Part shown: positions 34,161 to 46,996 of the stretch, one piece after another | Layout: every line of letters begins with the position of its first letter | Numbering within the stretch: position 1 is the stretch's first letter | NCBI GenBank assembly: GCA_021234155.1 | Contig: JAJEKV010000060.1 | Coordinates: forward strand, 5,914,323-5,978,322 | Origin: Isoetes taiwanensis | Lineage: Eukaryota; Streptophyta; Lycopodiopsida; Isoetales; Isoetaceae | Direction: 5' to 3' | Length of the DNA stretch: 64,000 nucleotides | Made by a program: the position numbers and the translations under genes | The notes under the pieces: model-generated | Told to the model about the DNA's origin: nothing | What the model saw: only the letters and a program-made list of their open reading frames with translations | The model's database searches: none

Positions 34161-34373
34161 GAATTATAGATTGCCATTGAAGCTGATGTATGTTGAAGTG
34201 CAGAGAGCCCTTGAGGAGCTTGCAGATCGTACTCATGGGGACATGCGGATGGCATTGAACCAGCTGCAGTATATGAGCCTTCATAAAAGGGTGTTGAAGT
34301 ATGATGACATTAAAGAGCATGCATTAGCAAGTGCAAAAGATGAAGATATCAGTCCATTCAGTGCTGTTGACAA
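34161..34373 (+). pseudogene. RFC1: Single exon of RFC1, unit 2
   Basis: Counterpart of 26360-26572 with the same splice borders and the same 71-codon open frame. I see no differences from the unit 1 copy. Confidence 0.85.
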
Positions 34374-34757
34374 GTATGATTTATTGAAGAGTGTTTGGTT
34401 GCCTGGTATTATCATCTCATTGGTATTATCATCTCATTTACTTTAAAAGTTTTACAACAAAAAAAGTGCCTTTGCCAGTATGAATTCACATAGCCGCATT
34501 GCTTGAAGATCTTTACTCAATAGACAGAAAGTTTTCAGAGTACTACAACGTTATGCAAAACCAATTTTTTAAGAGTCTCTTAGGTTTGACTATTTTAATC
34601 ATGGTACAAGTGAAAATTCTATTCCTGTCATTCCTTCCTTTATGCTCTAGAGAAATGAAGATTTCTATTTGTATATAACAGAAATTTATAAGTAAATACA
34701 TGGGGACATGGAAAGAAAGAAGTTACATATATCAGTTGCCACCAGCTGCACAAGTCA

Positions 34758-36319
34758 TTGTTCTTGCTAAAACTACTCACTCTTCGAAGGTCTCAAAAGT
34801 TAGCTGTTACTCCTCCAGTTGACTATACTCTTTATGGCAATTATATCTTAATAGCTGCTTTTCAAGAAAATTATGATCCTCGGCACTATAAACAAGTTGT
34901 TAAGGATACACATTGGCAGCAAGCCATGCAGGATGAGTATTCTATGCTCATGAAGCAAGATACTTGGACTTTGGTTCCCGGGCCTGTTAACCACAATGTA
35001 ATAGGAAACAAGTGGGTGTATAAACAAAGTTTAAGTTCTATGGTTCTTTGGCAAAGCATAAGACATGTCTTTGCTCATGTTGCCCGTATGGATATGATTA
35101 GGACTGTTCGAGCATTGGCAGCGGCTAACATTTGGCCAGTCTATCAATTAGACTTTAAAAGTGCCTTTCTAAATAAAGATCTAAAACAAACAATTTATAT
35201 GGGCTGCCTCTGGGTTTTATTGAAGAAGGAAAAAAGCAGCTTGTCTGTAAGCTTCAATGAAGTTTATATGGCTTAAAACAAGGCCCAAGAGATTGGCATC
35301 AGAAGATAAATGATTTTCTTCTACACTGGATTTTTAGGTCAAGGGCAGAATCAAGTCTGTATTATAAAATGGCAAAAGCAGCAGCTAATTGCATTTTGGT
35401 TCTTTTGATGATAATGTTGTTATAACAGGAGATAGGGGATGCTCACGATCTTATAGCTAATGTCAAGGAAAAACTAAAAAGCAGCTTCGAAATCACTGAT
35501 TTAGGCTTGCTACACTTCTTTTTGGGAGTGAAGGTATGGCAAAATTTTACTTACATCCCTCTCACTCAAATAAAGTATGTCAAAGATCTCTAAGAGATTT
35601 TGAATGGAGGATTGTAAACGAGCGCTCACCCGATGAACAAGGCAATAAACTTACCTTGGACACTGCTGGACGCTCTCTAAGTTATCTCACAATCACAAGT
35701 CCAGATATTGCTTTTTCAGTCGGGCAAGTCAGTAGATTTACGAAGACACCTCAGCAATCTCATTGTCTTGCTGCTAAGCGAATCCTATTTTATCTCAAAG
35801 GTACCATGTGAAAGGTATTGCCTATCATAAACAAGAAAGTCCAACAATAGCTTTCTACACAGATGCTGACCATCAGCTACTGATCTTGAAATGAGAAGAT
35901 CCACAACAGGTTTTCTTTCAATGTTTGAAACTAGTGTTATTACCTGGGCATCAAGAAAACAGAAAATAGTAAGTCTGAGTACTACTGAAGCTGAACTAAA
36001 GGCTCTCTCTGCTGGAACACTGGGAATGATGTGGCTACTTCATTTGCTTCAAGACTTACAACTTCCTATTAGTACCTCAGTTAATATTCAGGTTGGTAAC
36101 TCAAGGGGCTATTGATCTTGTCAAAGATTACAAATATCATCCTCCAACCCGAGCATTTTGATCTGCAAGTATGTTTAGTGAGAGAACAATTGCAGAATAA
36201 GGTTTTACTTGCAACACTCTTAAGCAACTTTAAGCAACTAGCTAATTGGTTTCACAAAGCCTCTTGCAGGCTCATCTTTCAAGAAGACAAAGCAGCTTCT
36301 GGGAGTGAAGATCTTGCAG
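34758..36319 (+). pseudogene. Ty1/copia pol remnant, unit 2
   Basis: Same RT/RNase H remnant as in unit 1, but with unit-specific changes: GTTGACTAT for CTTGACTAT, ATATCTTAATAGCT for ATGCTTTAATGGCT, and a retained VARMD segment, giving a longer 172-codon first ORF (34758-35276). It ends in the FxKPL...LLGVKILQ terminus at the unit border. Confidence 0.86.
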
Positions 36320-37530
36320 CTTTATCAGATTTGATCTCTCCTCCTACACATGCCAAGCAAGAAAATATCTGGCATAATTTGGAGAGACCCGTTGGAAATG
36401 ATGGTAAAGATTTAGAATGTGATCTCTCAGACTATAGTTTGGTGACAATCGATGATCAAATAATTGTCGCTCTGACGAGTAACTATCAGTGCACAGCTAC
36501 CACTCCAGAGGTAGTGGGTTCAAGTCCCGTTCAGACCCTTAAATGTGACAGTCACACTGAAAGAAGGATTGTGTGCCCTTGTAGGTATGTCTTGCACTAA
36601 TGTAAAGAAAATGACTTAGTGGGAGAAACCATGGAATTTGGAGGATTTTTTTTACAAGGATTACTTCAAGCAAATGCAGACTGATACTTTTGAAGATGAG
36701 AGTGATATTATCAATGAAGAGGCCATTGATGATATGTGCATAAATTGAAGAGCAGATGATATAGCTTGTTCAAAGTTATTAATGCAACATGTATTTGATG
36801 ATATGCTAGATGAACAGGAACTTGGAAAGAATACTAAAGTTGATAGGAATGTAGCAGTGGATGGTAAGATGATTTACAAAGCAACTTTAGTAAGCCACTT
36901 GAATGGCAGCCCTTGGCTTTTAAAGGATAGGTTGATCAAGATGAAGGCCCGAGTGTAAGAAATTATTGGCACTAAGTTAGATGCTATGACCACACTTGGG
37001 ATTGGATCTGATTGCTCGGTCTATTTTGAACTTGAAGTGCAATATAAGTTATCAAACATGAAAGGCAATGGTAGGAAGCAGAAGAAATAGGACCTGAATG
37101 AGATGAGAGTTGTTTGGTATGTCAGGAGAGTTTTGAGTATGAGAGGAAAAGTAGGCAAGTCATGGAGAGAAAGTAGAGAGCCGATTGATTTAAACAATTG
37201 ATCGACATGTCCTATGGAGATAAACCTTGCCTGGTACAATTTTCACGAGGATGCGGACAACAAGCTTGAATGGTTTACTTATGATTTATCTGTTAGGCAG
37301 CTTATTTCACTTGATTCAACAATTTTTCTAGCATGCTTAACCTATGACGCACAAAACGAATAGTTATAGTTTAGAGATGGAAGATAAAATGCTTTTTGAT
37401 AACTTTGTGGCCGATCAAATGAGAGGTTTTTATACATTGATTCTCTTAATTTCATTTTTCTTTTTGCTATCAATTTAACTTGATGTGTTGCTCTATTTTT
37501 GCAGGTGACAAAGGGAAGAAGGTTACTTAA
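36320..37530 (+). pseudogene. Unrecognised gene remnant, R part of unit 3
   Basis: Counterpart of 14069-15284, closer to unit 2 in most differences but without the CAG/CTG-centred changes seen there at 28.87-29.56 kb. A TGA (AAATTGAAG for AAATTTAAG) interrupts the main piece near 36746. No family recognised. Confidence 0.4.
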
Positions 37531-38033
37531 TCTTTGGCCAAATGATAAAAATAGCTTTGGATTATGCTATATTGGGCATGCATTGTTTATTCCTTTAAAC
37601 ATGACTTTTGGATGTCATATTCTCTCTAGAAACTATACTTTTGAGTAAATCAATTGAAGCATTTAATTAGCTAAGCCTAATATTTGAGATGGATTAGGGA
37701 AACATGATTTAGTCTTAAATATTGAGCAAATACTATTCCTTGATTCAATTTCACATTTAATTTTTTGGTAACTATATATTAAAAGAAAAAGGGAAGGGGA
37801 CAAGCTACGTTACATACTGGGGGTATATGAAAATCTTATTCAAATAATGTCGTGTAGGAGTGGTTTTTATTTACAATTAAATGGGGTATAAACTCAGGAG
37901 GGGTATCGACATAGCAAAGTTTAAACATCGTATGCCAGGGGTTTTTATTTTTGTAAATGCCATATGCAGGGGTTTTTTTGTCACCCTATACGTGCAGGTG
38001 TCATATCCCTTATCAAGAAGGTGGATCCACCAG

Positions 38034-38165
38034 GAATGTTCTAGAAAGTTCATGAGTCTTCTATAACCTTTCAAAAAATTCCAGAACCTTCTAGTCAGCT
38101 CCAGAAGGTTCTAGAACATAGAACCTTTTAAAATAATTCAAAAAGTTGAAAAATCTTCTAGAAAG
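38034..38165. promoter_or_regulatory. Heat-shock-element-like cluster, unit 3
   Basis: GAAtgTTCtaGAA at 38034-38046 and GAAggTTCtaGAA at 38104-38116, as in the other units, about 1.4 kb before the PPR start at 39486. Confidence 0.5.
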
Positions 38166-38665
38166 TTGTAACACGAATCTAAGGCAATCTCATAAAACAC
38201 AAGTGAATGTATAAAAATCTCGAGAAACTTGATAGAAAATTCTAAAATGTTCTAGGACTTTCGTAAAATTTAAAGGAATCTTATAAAATATAAGGGAATC
38301 TACGAAAATCTAAAATAATCTTGAAGCCTTAGAGAATCTAAGGGAATCTCACAAAATCTAAATCAATTTAAGGAATTCTCATATAATCTAATGGAATCCT
38401 GGAGAACCTAGAGAAATCTTCATAGAATATAAGGGGATTGCATGAAATGTAACAGAATCTAAAGCAGTCTCATAAAATCTAGGCAAATCTAAGGGTATCC
38501 ATAGGAATCTCATAGAAATTGAGGGGAATCTAAGGACATATTTATAAGATCATAGACAATTTAGGGGAATCTTAATAGAATCTAAGAAAAACTCATAGAA
38601 TTTAAGGAAATCTAAGAAAATGTAAGGGAATCTCGTAAAATCTAAGGTAATGTAGAGGAACAATA
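38166..38665. repeat. Degenerate short-period repeat, unit 3
   Basis: Same AATCTAA/GGAATCT array as in units 1 and 2, almost identical to unit 2. It is followed by a (TA)n tract at ~38890-38908. Confidence 0.75.
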
Positions 38666-39485
38666 AAAAGTTTTTGGACCTTGCAAATGGTAAAATAATA
38701 ATGTTATAGAATGTTGTTGATGCTCATATTTTTTTTAATAGAATGATTTAAGATGTTCTAGATGCTAGGATAAGCACCTCAATCTAGAAATAAAAATTGT
38801 TTTAGAAATGTTGCAAAAAATCTAAAATAGATTATTTTGGAATGTGCATCACAGAAACATATGCATCGTAGGACGTATTAAATAACTTGTATATATATAT
38901 ATATATATGAGTACATACAGTGATCTGCAATAGGCCCCGTATAATGTAAATTGTCTTCGTAATTTTAGAGAAGCAAGACATCGAAAAAGAGGGGGTTAGT
39001 CTCCTCAATTTCCGATCACAATCCTTATTTTCCAGTTCAAGTTTTTTACTTGCCGACAAAAAAATTAGGTTTCCTTCAAAATCCGACAATAATCATTTGT
39101 TTATATTCAAAAGCGCATATCTTGTTACTGACTATTGGAGATTTCAAGCTCTGGCCAAGAGACCATATTTTTACAAATATGGGAATTAGGGCGATAATGC
39201 CTCCCCACGGATTCCTTTGCACGACGGTGGAACAAAGAAGGGTGGAGGTCGAAATTGTTGAAGATGCGCCAAACCAAAGTAGCCGCTTTTTTGCATCGGG
39301 CTCAATGCGGGGGCATTTTAATACGTAGGTATTTTTAGAACTTTACCTACATCTTATCCCGCAATGCGTATATTGATTAAATTTGATGTTCGAGAGTTGG
39401 AGTTGGACTTGTTGCCCTTTAAAAATTTCCCAGCACGACCTCCCATTTCTTGTTCCAGTCTATGGCTTAGGGCCATCTCAGATTG

Positions 39486-41061
39486 ATGGCAAGAAATGTT
39501 TCCCAATTTCTGCATAATATTTTGCATAAAAGCCATGGCAAAGAGTTAATACAGCAATCGAGACAATACGAGGGACCACTTAGGCGCCGAGGTTGTTGGA
39601 AAAACGTTGCGTAATATGAAGGTCGAAAGGTGTGATTCTGCGTTGCTTTTCTTTAAGTGGGTTGGATCAAAACACGGGTTTTCACCCACCACCTTTTCCT
39701 ATAATTGTCTCATCCAGTTATTTGTTAAGGCCGAGATTTAAGGAAGTCGTTGAATGTTTTGATGAAATGTCTAAAGAAGCATGCAATGCAGATTGTCATA
39801 CGATAACCCCGTTATTACTGACTCTCTCAAGTTGGGAAACGTGGATCGGGCCAATACATTATTGGGTGAAATGGAAAAGATAGGATGCTACCGATGTGAA
39901 ATCGCATGTCCTAGTAATCCATGGACTCAGAGAACAAATGAACTTCGAAAAGCTTGTCGCTTGTTGCACTTGATGGTTGCACGAGGATACCAACCAAATG
40001 TTGTTACCTACACTTATATCATGAATGGCTTTTCAAAAGCCAAAATGATGGATCGTGCTTATGCTCTTCTTAATGAGATGCATGCACGAGAATGCTCGCC
40101 AGATGTTGTCACCTACAAATTGTCTTGTAAATGGACTCTGATAACCAACAAACTAGATGAGGCCCTCAATGTTGTGGAAGATATGATTACAAGGGATGTC
40201 TTCCAAATGTTGTTACTTCAAATTGCCTTATAGATGGTCTTTGTAAAGCAAGCAAGATGGATAAAGCAACCGCTCTTTTTGAGGACATGGTTACAAGAGG
40301 TCGCATACCGATGTTGTCACCTCTGACTCGCTTATAAACGGATCTGTGCAAAGCCAACAAACTAGATGAGGCGTTTAGTGTCGTTGAAGATATGATTACA
40401 AGGGGATGTCTTCCAAATGTTGTTACTTACAATTGCCTTATAGATGGTCTTTGTAAAGCAAGCAAGATGGGTAAAGCAAGCAAGATGGATAAAGCAACCG
40501 CTCTTTTTGAGGACATGATCACAAGGGGCTGCATACCCAATGTTGTCACCTTCAACTCGCTTATAAATGGACTCTGCAAAGCCAACAAACTAGATGAGGC
40601 ATTTAGCGTCGTTGAAGATATGATTACAAGGGGATGTCTTCCAGATGTTGTTACTTACAATTGCATTATAGATGGTCTTTGTAAAGCACGCAGGATGGAT
40701 AAAGCCCATGCTCTTTTTGAGGGCATGATTACAAGGGGCTGCATTCCAGATGTTGTCACATATAGCTGTCTTATAGATGGATTCTGCAAAGCCAACAAAC
40801 TAGATGAGGCGTTTAGTGTTGTTGAAGATATGATTACAAGGGGATGCTTTCAAGATGTTGTCACTTACAATTCTCTTGTAGATGGTCTTTGTAAAGCAAG
40901 CAAGATGGATGAAGCAACCGCTCTTTTTGAGGACATGACTACAAGGGGCTGCGTACCAGATGTTGTCACATACAACTCGCTTATAGATGGACTCTGCAAA
41001 GCCAACAAACTAGATAAGGCCCAAGATGTTTTTGAAGATATGATTGAAAGGGGATGCTTTC
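39486..41061 (+). pseudogene. PPR gene copy C, 5' part (split by a gypsy insertion)
   Basis: This is the first half of the unit 3 PPR gene, starting at the ATG 39486 with the same N-terminus as A and B. From 39.5 to 40.35 kb the frame is repeatedly lost. Almost every difference from A/B falls on a CAG, CTG or CCAGG word (for example 'ggctgaaagg' to 'ggtcgaaagg', 'ggatcaggctt' to 'ggatcgtgctt'). From 40392 the frame is open for ~222 codons of clean PPR motifs, then the gypsy LTR starts at 41062 inside the word GATGCTTTC. One extra GKASKMDK duplication occurs near 40470. Confidence 0.85.
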
Positions 41062-43510
41062 TGTTGCCCATTTTTGGCAACATGGACCAGCATCTATGTT
41101 TCAAAACCTTCATTCCATTTACATTTCCTTTAAGGAAAAGTTCCAGGCTATTGTGATCCCATCAGAGTTTGGAAGACATTTGACCAAGATTGGAAGACAT
41201 TGGGGATCTCCTATTATGGCCTAGTCTTTTCCTTGAGGTAAAACACCTTTCTAGACACATTCCTATTAGCTTAACATTTTCCTTTGATTTGAAGACCAGG
41301 CAAAGGCTATAGCAAGTTTATCAAGGAGGCACAAGACATTTTACCAAAGCTCAAAACCTTATGAAGCTTGCTTGAGAAGTTTGAAGTCACACACATGAGG
41401 ATGCTACCCTAGAAGTGAAATTTGCTCTTATTCTAGCCTTGAAGTTTGGAAGACCCTTATAGAAGTTTGGAAGACCTTAGGCTTTGAGCAAATCTATCTT
41501 CACTAGGAGGTATGAATTGAGCCCTAGAAACAATTTGAGATAAGATCAAGTGCTCTGAGGTACCCATCTCTTCTTCATTCCATTCATCTTACATCCCCTT
41601 TCTATATCCCAAGAGCCTTCAAAACTTTTCCTTCACCATTGTTTCCACTTTTGAGACCTTTTCTCATCATTCTACTACTTATCTTTTATGAATCCCACCT
41701 TCATTTGAGAATTGTCCCCTAGTGATCTTGAAAACCTTCAAAGGCAAAAAGGCTTCTTTCTCATTCTCATTTCATCTTCCTAAACCCTAGTATAGCCTAT
41801 TTACACCCTTTTCCCATCTTTTTCCTATGACTTTTTCACCATCCTTATGTTCCAATATTCATTGACCATGGGTCAAAAGGGACCAAAAATTCAAATGTTT
41901 TAGTTTGACCTAAAAACCCTCTAGATGGAAAGCTTGGAAAAAAAGAGCTGACTTGGTCTTCTAAAATTCAAAAAAAACCTTTGGAAAGACCTTCAAAATT
42001 GGATTCTTGGGATGCGTGCCAAAAATAAAAAAAAACCTATTCTAGCCTATCTACCCTATCTATTTCTGCATAGTTCCAGGTCACCTCCCCCTTTTTTTCC
42101 ACGTGGCGGGGGGGGGGGGCCGTTTACACGTTTGGGTGTCCCCTCTGCGTGGCACGCAAATTTAATAATGGGTCTGCATTTTTCCTTATATACCTTAGCC
42201 TCCAGAACCACTTCGGCCTGTGGGATATATCACCCTCAAGAATTTTCGATGAACCCTAAGAAATAGGGGAACATGCTAAATCCGGCCAATTCGTACCTAA
42301 ACTTGATTGAATCCCGCCAATTTCCGCCCGAAATTAGCTCCTAAACCTTTTCCGAAACCATGGGGATCCTTTGTGGCATTTGATTCGATGGAAATTGCTC
42401 AATTTGGGCCTCAAATCACTCAACCGAGCTAGCTTTTGGGAAGAACAGTTCTTAAACCAGCATCACAGATCAAATCGACACGCCCCTCAGAGATATACCT
42501 CTGTGATTTTGGCGCATTGAATTTTTGATATCCTTTTGCTCTGCTCCGCTCAGATTCCAGCTCCATTTCGTTCGAGATTGAAGTCCCTGTTCGTTGTGAC
42601 CTGTTCAGCATCGAAGCAACTCGTTTGCAAACTTAAATAATCACTCCATATTACTTCATTGGTATTTTTGAAGCTCTCGAAAGGCTCAAGCAGTCTTGAA
42701 TTTTCTCTCAAGCATTATTATTTTCAAAACTGTGGTAATACCCTGTTGACATAGTCATACCTTCTGTATCACATTGCTATAATGCATAGTCTTTGCCTGA
42801 AAAATCATTGTCATCATTGTACATCCTTTTTTTGTAGTTCTGCATTGCCCTTTTAAAAAGCAAAAAAAAAACCAAAAACAAGACCAAAAATATTTACTCA
42901 GAAATTATATCTTCTTCAGGTAGTTGTATCTCATCCTTATAGAAATCCTAGACACCTATACATTCGGAGAAAACATATAAAAAGATTTCTTTTCATAACT
43001 GTTACAGAGTTTGTTCTTTTCTTGAGGTTTTGTTTACTTACAGAAAAATTAAAACATCCTTTTGCTATTCAAACCTTTTGCACGTGATCTAGAGGCTATT
43101 TTGAAGTTGCCTGCACAGATCCCAACCCAAAATTCCCCATCAAACTCCATCTGCAAAATTTGGCTCTGTTTTTGCACCGCCAACTTTTTGACCTGCCTTT
43201 GACCTCGATTTTCTTGACCTTCCCTTATTCAAATCAAGTCAAGTCTTCTCCACCATTTTCCTCTGCTTGTTGACCACTGATAACACCAATCAGATCTTCA
43301 AAATCTCTCAAGGTGTGTCTGCAAGTTCAGTTTTTGCTCGTTTTTTTAGTTTCAGGGACTCTAGTGATTTTGAAAAAACTAGCACTTAAAAAATGAATTT
43401 TCTGGTTTCATATGACAAGGATTGATCACCCTAAGTGATCTGGAGGTTCTAACCACTTTGTTTAAGATTCCTTTGAGGTTAGGCTAAAATTCCGGTTTTT
43501 TAGGCTAACA
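41062..43510 (+). repeat. 5' LTR (2449 bp)
   Basis: Starts TGTTGCCCATTTTTGGCAACA, itself a short inverted repeat, and ends TTTAGGCTAACA. It differs from the 3' LTR (2325 bp) by an ~115-base absence in the latter near 43.08-43.2 kb and by many small changes concentrated on CAG/CTG/CCG words and homopolymers. AT-rich and non-coding; short ORFs within are spurious. Confidence 0.95.
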
Positions 43511-43513
43511 TTT

Positions 43514-43533
43514 TGGAGGTTCTACCGAGATTT
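43514..43533 (+). promoter_or_regulatory. Primer binding site, probably tRNA-Gln
   Basis: TGGAGGTTCTACCGAGATTT lies three bases after the LTR end. It is complementary, with about two mismatches by my recollection of plant tRNA sequences, to the 3' end of a plant tRNA-Gln (...AAATCTCGGTGGGACCTCCA). Minus-strand DNA synthesis would start here. Confidence 0.6.
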
Positions 43534-43739
43534 TCACACAGGAGTTGAACTCCATGGCACCAAGAAAGACTGGCTGAGCCTCTTTGAGCAACCCGAGGTA
43601 GCAGGTCAACCAGAGCTAGTAGGGTAAGCATGAAAGTGGCTACCAGCTCCCACAAAAAATATTACAAATGTTTACGCTTTGCCTTTTCCTCCACAAGCCC
43701 CTTACCAATTTGAGCTCACTATACACATTTCTTCCCCTT

Positions 43740-44804
43740 GTTATGATTCTTCCATGAATGCTAACCATTTCTTGAAGAATTTTGAAGAATATTATGAGGA
43801 GCATGGAAAGAAGAAAGGTACCAGGTTTTCTTTGAGTTTATCAAATGCATGAAAGGTGATGAGGCCAGATCCCGGTTGGATTTCGAATCTTGTCAATAGG
43901 TACTAAGTGGGATGAATTGGAACAAAAGTTTACATCAAGGTTTGGTAAGACTACCTCACCCCAGGATCTTGTCTTTGAGCTCAATTCCTTTTCTATTAAA
44001 TCTGGTGAAAGTGTGAAACAGTATGTGGAAAGATTTAACTCTTACTTGCTGGTTTGTAATAGGAACCATGTTTCCCACCCAACTTTGCATCTGGTTGCTT
44101 CCTTTATCAGAGGTCTGATGTCCAGGCCTAAGATTTATAGAAAGTTATTAAAACTTCAAAAGTTTGGTGAGCTAGATTCAATCCATAAGACATTTGTAAA
44201 GGCTGTAGATTTAGTAGAAATGCTAAGCTATCTGCCTGATGATGAAATCAGAGATCCATTCTACCCTCCTCATCATGATACTGAGCACGAGTCACACTAT
44301 GCTAATGCTGCCCCTGTGTATGCAGTTCAGAAGGAAAAAAAGAAGCCAAAAGCTGAAGAGCTAGACCCTCAGGTTTCAGAAATGAAATCTGAGATAAGTA
44401 AGGTATCTGAAGCTCTCTTAGAAGTTACCAAACAACTCATGGAGTTAAAAAATAGTAATAATGCCCCTTCTTCTAGCTCTGCCATACCTGAATGCACAAA
44501 CTGTGGTAAACCCTATCATAGAGCTGAAAATTGCTTTGCAAGATCCTGTCCTAAATGCCACAAAAGGGGCCATTTTGGTAGAGAATGTCCTGTTTGTTCT
44601 TTTTGCAAAGAGATAGGTCATGAAGAGAAGTTCTGCAGTGTCAAGAATTACCTTGCAAAGCAAGAAAAAGGCAAACAGGTGTCCAATATTAGTTTTATTG
44701 AGGCTTGTGCAGAAGAACAAGAAGAACAAGATGTTATGGTTGTGCAAACACGTGCTAGGCTCCATTCGGTTTACATCCGCAAGTTCTCGTCCCACCAAGT
44801 GTAG
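43740..44804 (+). pseudogene. gag of the gypsy element
   Basis: The open frame 43890-44804 (304 aa) holds a retrotransposon-gag capsid core (TKWDELEQKFTSRFG, SVKQYVERFNSYL, FIRGLMSRPKIYRKLL) and a Lys/Glu-rich coiled-coil-like linker. Three CX2CX4HX4C zinc knuckles follow in a row (CTNCGKPYHRAENC, CPKCHKRGHFGREC, CSFCKEIGHEEKFC). The N-terminal ~45 residues (from an ATG near 43756, FLKNFEEYYEEHG) are in another frame separated by a stop, so gag is interrupted once or the upstream part is damaged. The 228 bases between the LTR and this region are untranslated leader. Confidence 0.85.
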
Positions 44805-45089
44805 CTCCTAAGGTAACATTTCAGCCAAATCCTCGGGGATATAGCTCCTCCCCCGCTCAAAGGTATAAGCAAAAAGATTCTCGAGCTTGATGAATTTGAC
44901 TTGCTTATGAAAAACTCCAAGGTTCTTTGTAGACTTACTAACTTTATTGAGGATTGCACCATCATACGGGAAAAAGCTTATCAAAAATACCCAAAATGTT
45001 GAAGAAATTGCTGAAGAAACTTGCAATAACATTTCATAGCCTTACACGAGCACCTTTCAAGATCCGTGTGCTTTTATTTGTAGTGCTAC

Positions 45090-45400
45090 TATAGGGACCT
45101 CCCATTTAGATAAGGTTTTCTTTGGATGGAGGTTCTTCCCTAAATGTCATGCCTTATCATGTTATGAAAACATTGAATCTCAAAGTAGAAGACAACACTT
45201 CTATTGTTCTAAAATCCTTTTCCAATGCTAAGGTAGTACCAAAGGGAGTGGTGAGAAATGTGTAATGCATTATCTGAGGGGGAATCATTGTCTTAGCTAC
45301 ATTTGTGGTTGTTGATTTTGAGAATGTTAACCATGCTAACATCTATGATTTATTATTGGGAAGAAGGTGGATGAAAACAGTAGATGCTAGGCCTATATGG
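45090..45400 (+). pseudogene. Aspartic protease remnant
   Basis: A frame with stops encodes SLDGGSSLNVMPYHVMKTLN, the D-G-x-S protease signature, followed by a FENVNHANIYDLLLGRRWM-like flap/strand region. Stops after VVRNV and in the following segment show it is dead as read. The 285 bases before it are degenerate. Confidence 0.6.
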
Positions 45401-45599
45401 TGCAGAAGGCATTTGCACTATTTCAAATGGAACAACTTCCATTAAAGCGGTAAACAAGACTGACCCTTACGCTAACATTGGATTCATAGATGTGGATATT
45501 TTGCGGGGAAAAAGAGTTAGGAGTCTGAGTTTAGGTGCGGATGTTGATATGAATGCGAAGTTATCAACTTTGCTCATGTAGAGTTCCACGATCCAAAAG

Positions 45600-46037
45600 C
45601 GAAAACAAGGCCTACCTTTGGTTTGATGGAGGTATGTCTAAAAATTAGGGATTGCTTCTTCTGCTGCTATTCTGAAGGATGCAGATCTTAAGCTGATGAC
45701 TAAGATAGGGAGAATTCATCCTAATATTTCTTCTAATGCAGCAGAGTATAGGGCCCTCATTGCAGGCCTACAGGAAGCAAGATTCATGAATATTTCCCAT
45801 ATTGTTATCTATGGAGACTCACAACTTGTTTGCAAACAGATTTTGGGGGAATACCAAACAAAACATCAAGATATGGAGGATCTGAACACACAAGCTCAAG
45901 AATTGCTAACTTTTTTTGATCATTGGGAAATTTATCATATTCCAAGGTCTAAAAACTTTGAGGCTGATTCTTTGTGCGGGGAAAACACTCTTAGAGCATC
46001 TCTCCGAGGGAGCTATCAAGGAAGATGTCCTAGATGA
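45600..46037 (+). CDS. Extra RNase H (RVT_3 type) placed before RT
   Basis: The region carries all acidic motifs of an RNase H fold: WFDGG at 45610-45630 (then a stop and frame change), AAEYRALIAGLQEA, VIYGDSQLVCKQILGEY and PRSKNFEADSL. The Y-G-D-S-Q-L-V and N-x-x-A-D pattern is the plant/archaeal-like type that Tat-group gypsy elements carry in addition to their own RNase H. Here it precedes the RT. It would degrade RNA in RNA/DNA hybrids. One stop near the N-terminus breaks it from the upstream frame. Confidence 0.75.
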
Positions 46038-46996
46038 AGATGAACTCTCTCGGTTCCATCCTATCTTGACCATCAACTTTGCACAAGAAGAATCACACCA
46101 AGAACTTGAAGTGCACAAGGGAGGTATGTCCAGGACTTTGCACATGGGAGATCTATATGATGAAGATTGCAAAGGTAAAATGATTAAGTACTTTGAAGAT
46201 TGGGTGGATGTTTTTGCATGGGAATATTCAGAATTGAAAGGGGTTGATAGGAGCATTTGTGAGTTTGAGATAAAAAAGTTAGGTGAAGATACTAAACCTG
46301 TCATGCGAGATTGAGAAGAATTAATTCCTCACTTTTAGATCTTATCAAGCGGGAATTATTCAAAATCACGAGGAGTCGGGTTTTGATAGTTGACATTGTG
46401 AACCCCTCTTGGGTTTCTTGTATTGTTCAGTTCTAAAAAGAATGGTTCTCTAAGAATATGTGTGGATTATAGAGATCTAAATAAAGCCACTCTTTAAAGA
46501 TTGTTACCCTTTGCCTTTTTGGAAGAAATCCTTTATCACGATGGGTGGCAAGTCTATGTACTCATTTTTGGATGGTTTCTCTGGTTTTAATCAGATTAGC
46601 ATCAAAAAGGAAGATCAACCAAAGACATCCTTCATTACTCCATGGGAACTTATGCAATGAAAAGGATGCCTTTTGGCTTAATGAATGCCCCCGCCACATT
46701 TGAGAGAGCTATGGATCTTGTCTTTGCAAACATGACTCTGAGCAATTCGAGTTTATCTTGATGATTTATGCTTGGGTACTGATACAAGTGATCATATTTC
46801 AGAGCTAACAAGGATATTTACATTGTGCAGACAAACTGGAGTTAATCTAAACCCAAAGAAGTGCATCTTTTTGGCATCCAAAGGCCAGCTCTTAGGCCAT
46901 GAGGTTTCTGCTAAAGGCCTTCAAGTAGGCTGAAGAAAGATCATAGCTTTAAAAAAGCTTCAAACACCCAGGACAATTAAAGAAGTCAAGGGATTT
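46038..46996 (+). pseudogene. Reverse transcriptase, frameshifted
   Basis: Pieces in several frames: a linker (DWVDVFAWEYSELKGVD, the usual pre-RT motif of gypsy elements), [51 protein letters not shown] with the catalytic DD, and NPKKCIFLASKGQLLGHEVS. At least four stops or shifts interrupt it. Domain order and spacing are otherwise complete. Confidence 0.82.

Larger units (their letters stand above)
28518..36319 (+). repeat. Tandem unit 2 (7802 bp, no later insertions)
   Basis: This copy runs from CTTTATCAG to CTTGCAG and is colinear with unit 1 over its whole length. It keeps the empty sites of all three insertions: 'gtcaccctatacgtgcagg' for the hAT, 'ttggagatttcgaagcctgg' for the 9-bp-duplication element, and the uninterrupted PPR frame for the gypsy element. 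It therefore serves as the reference for the array. Confidence 0.93.

Noticed and set aside
44445-44798. Minus-strand ORFs over gag
   Set aside because: Shadows of the gag frame, whose zinc knuckles are unmistakable on the plus strand.
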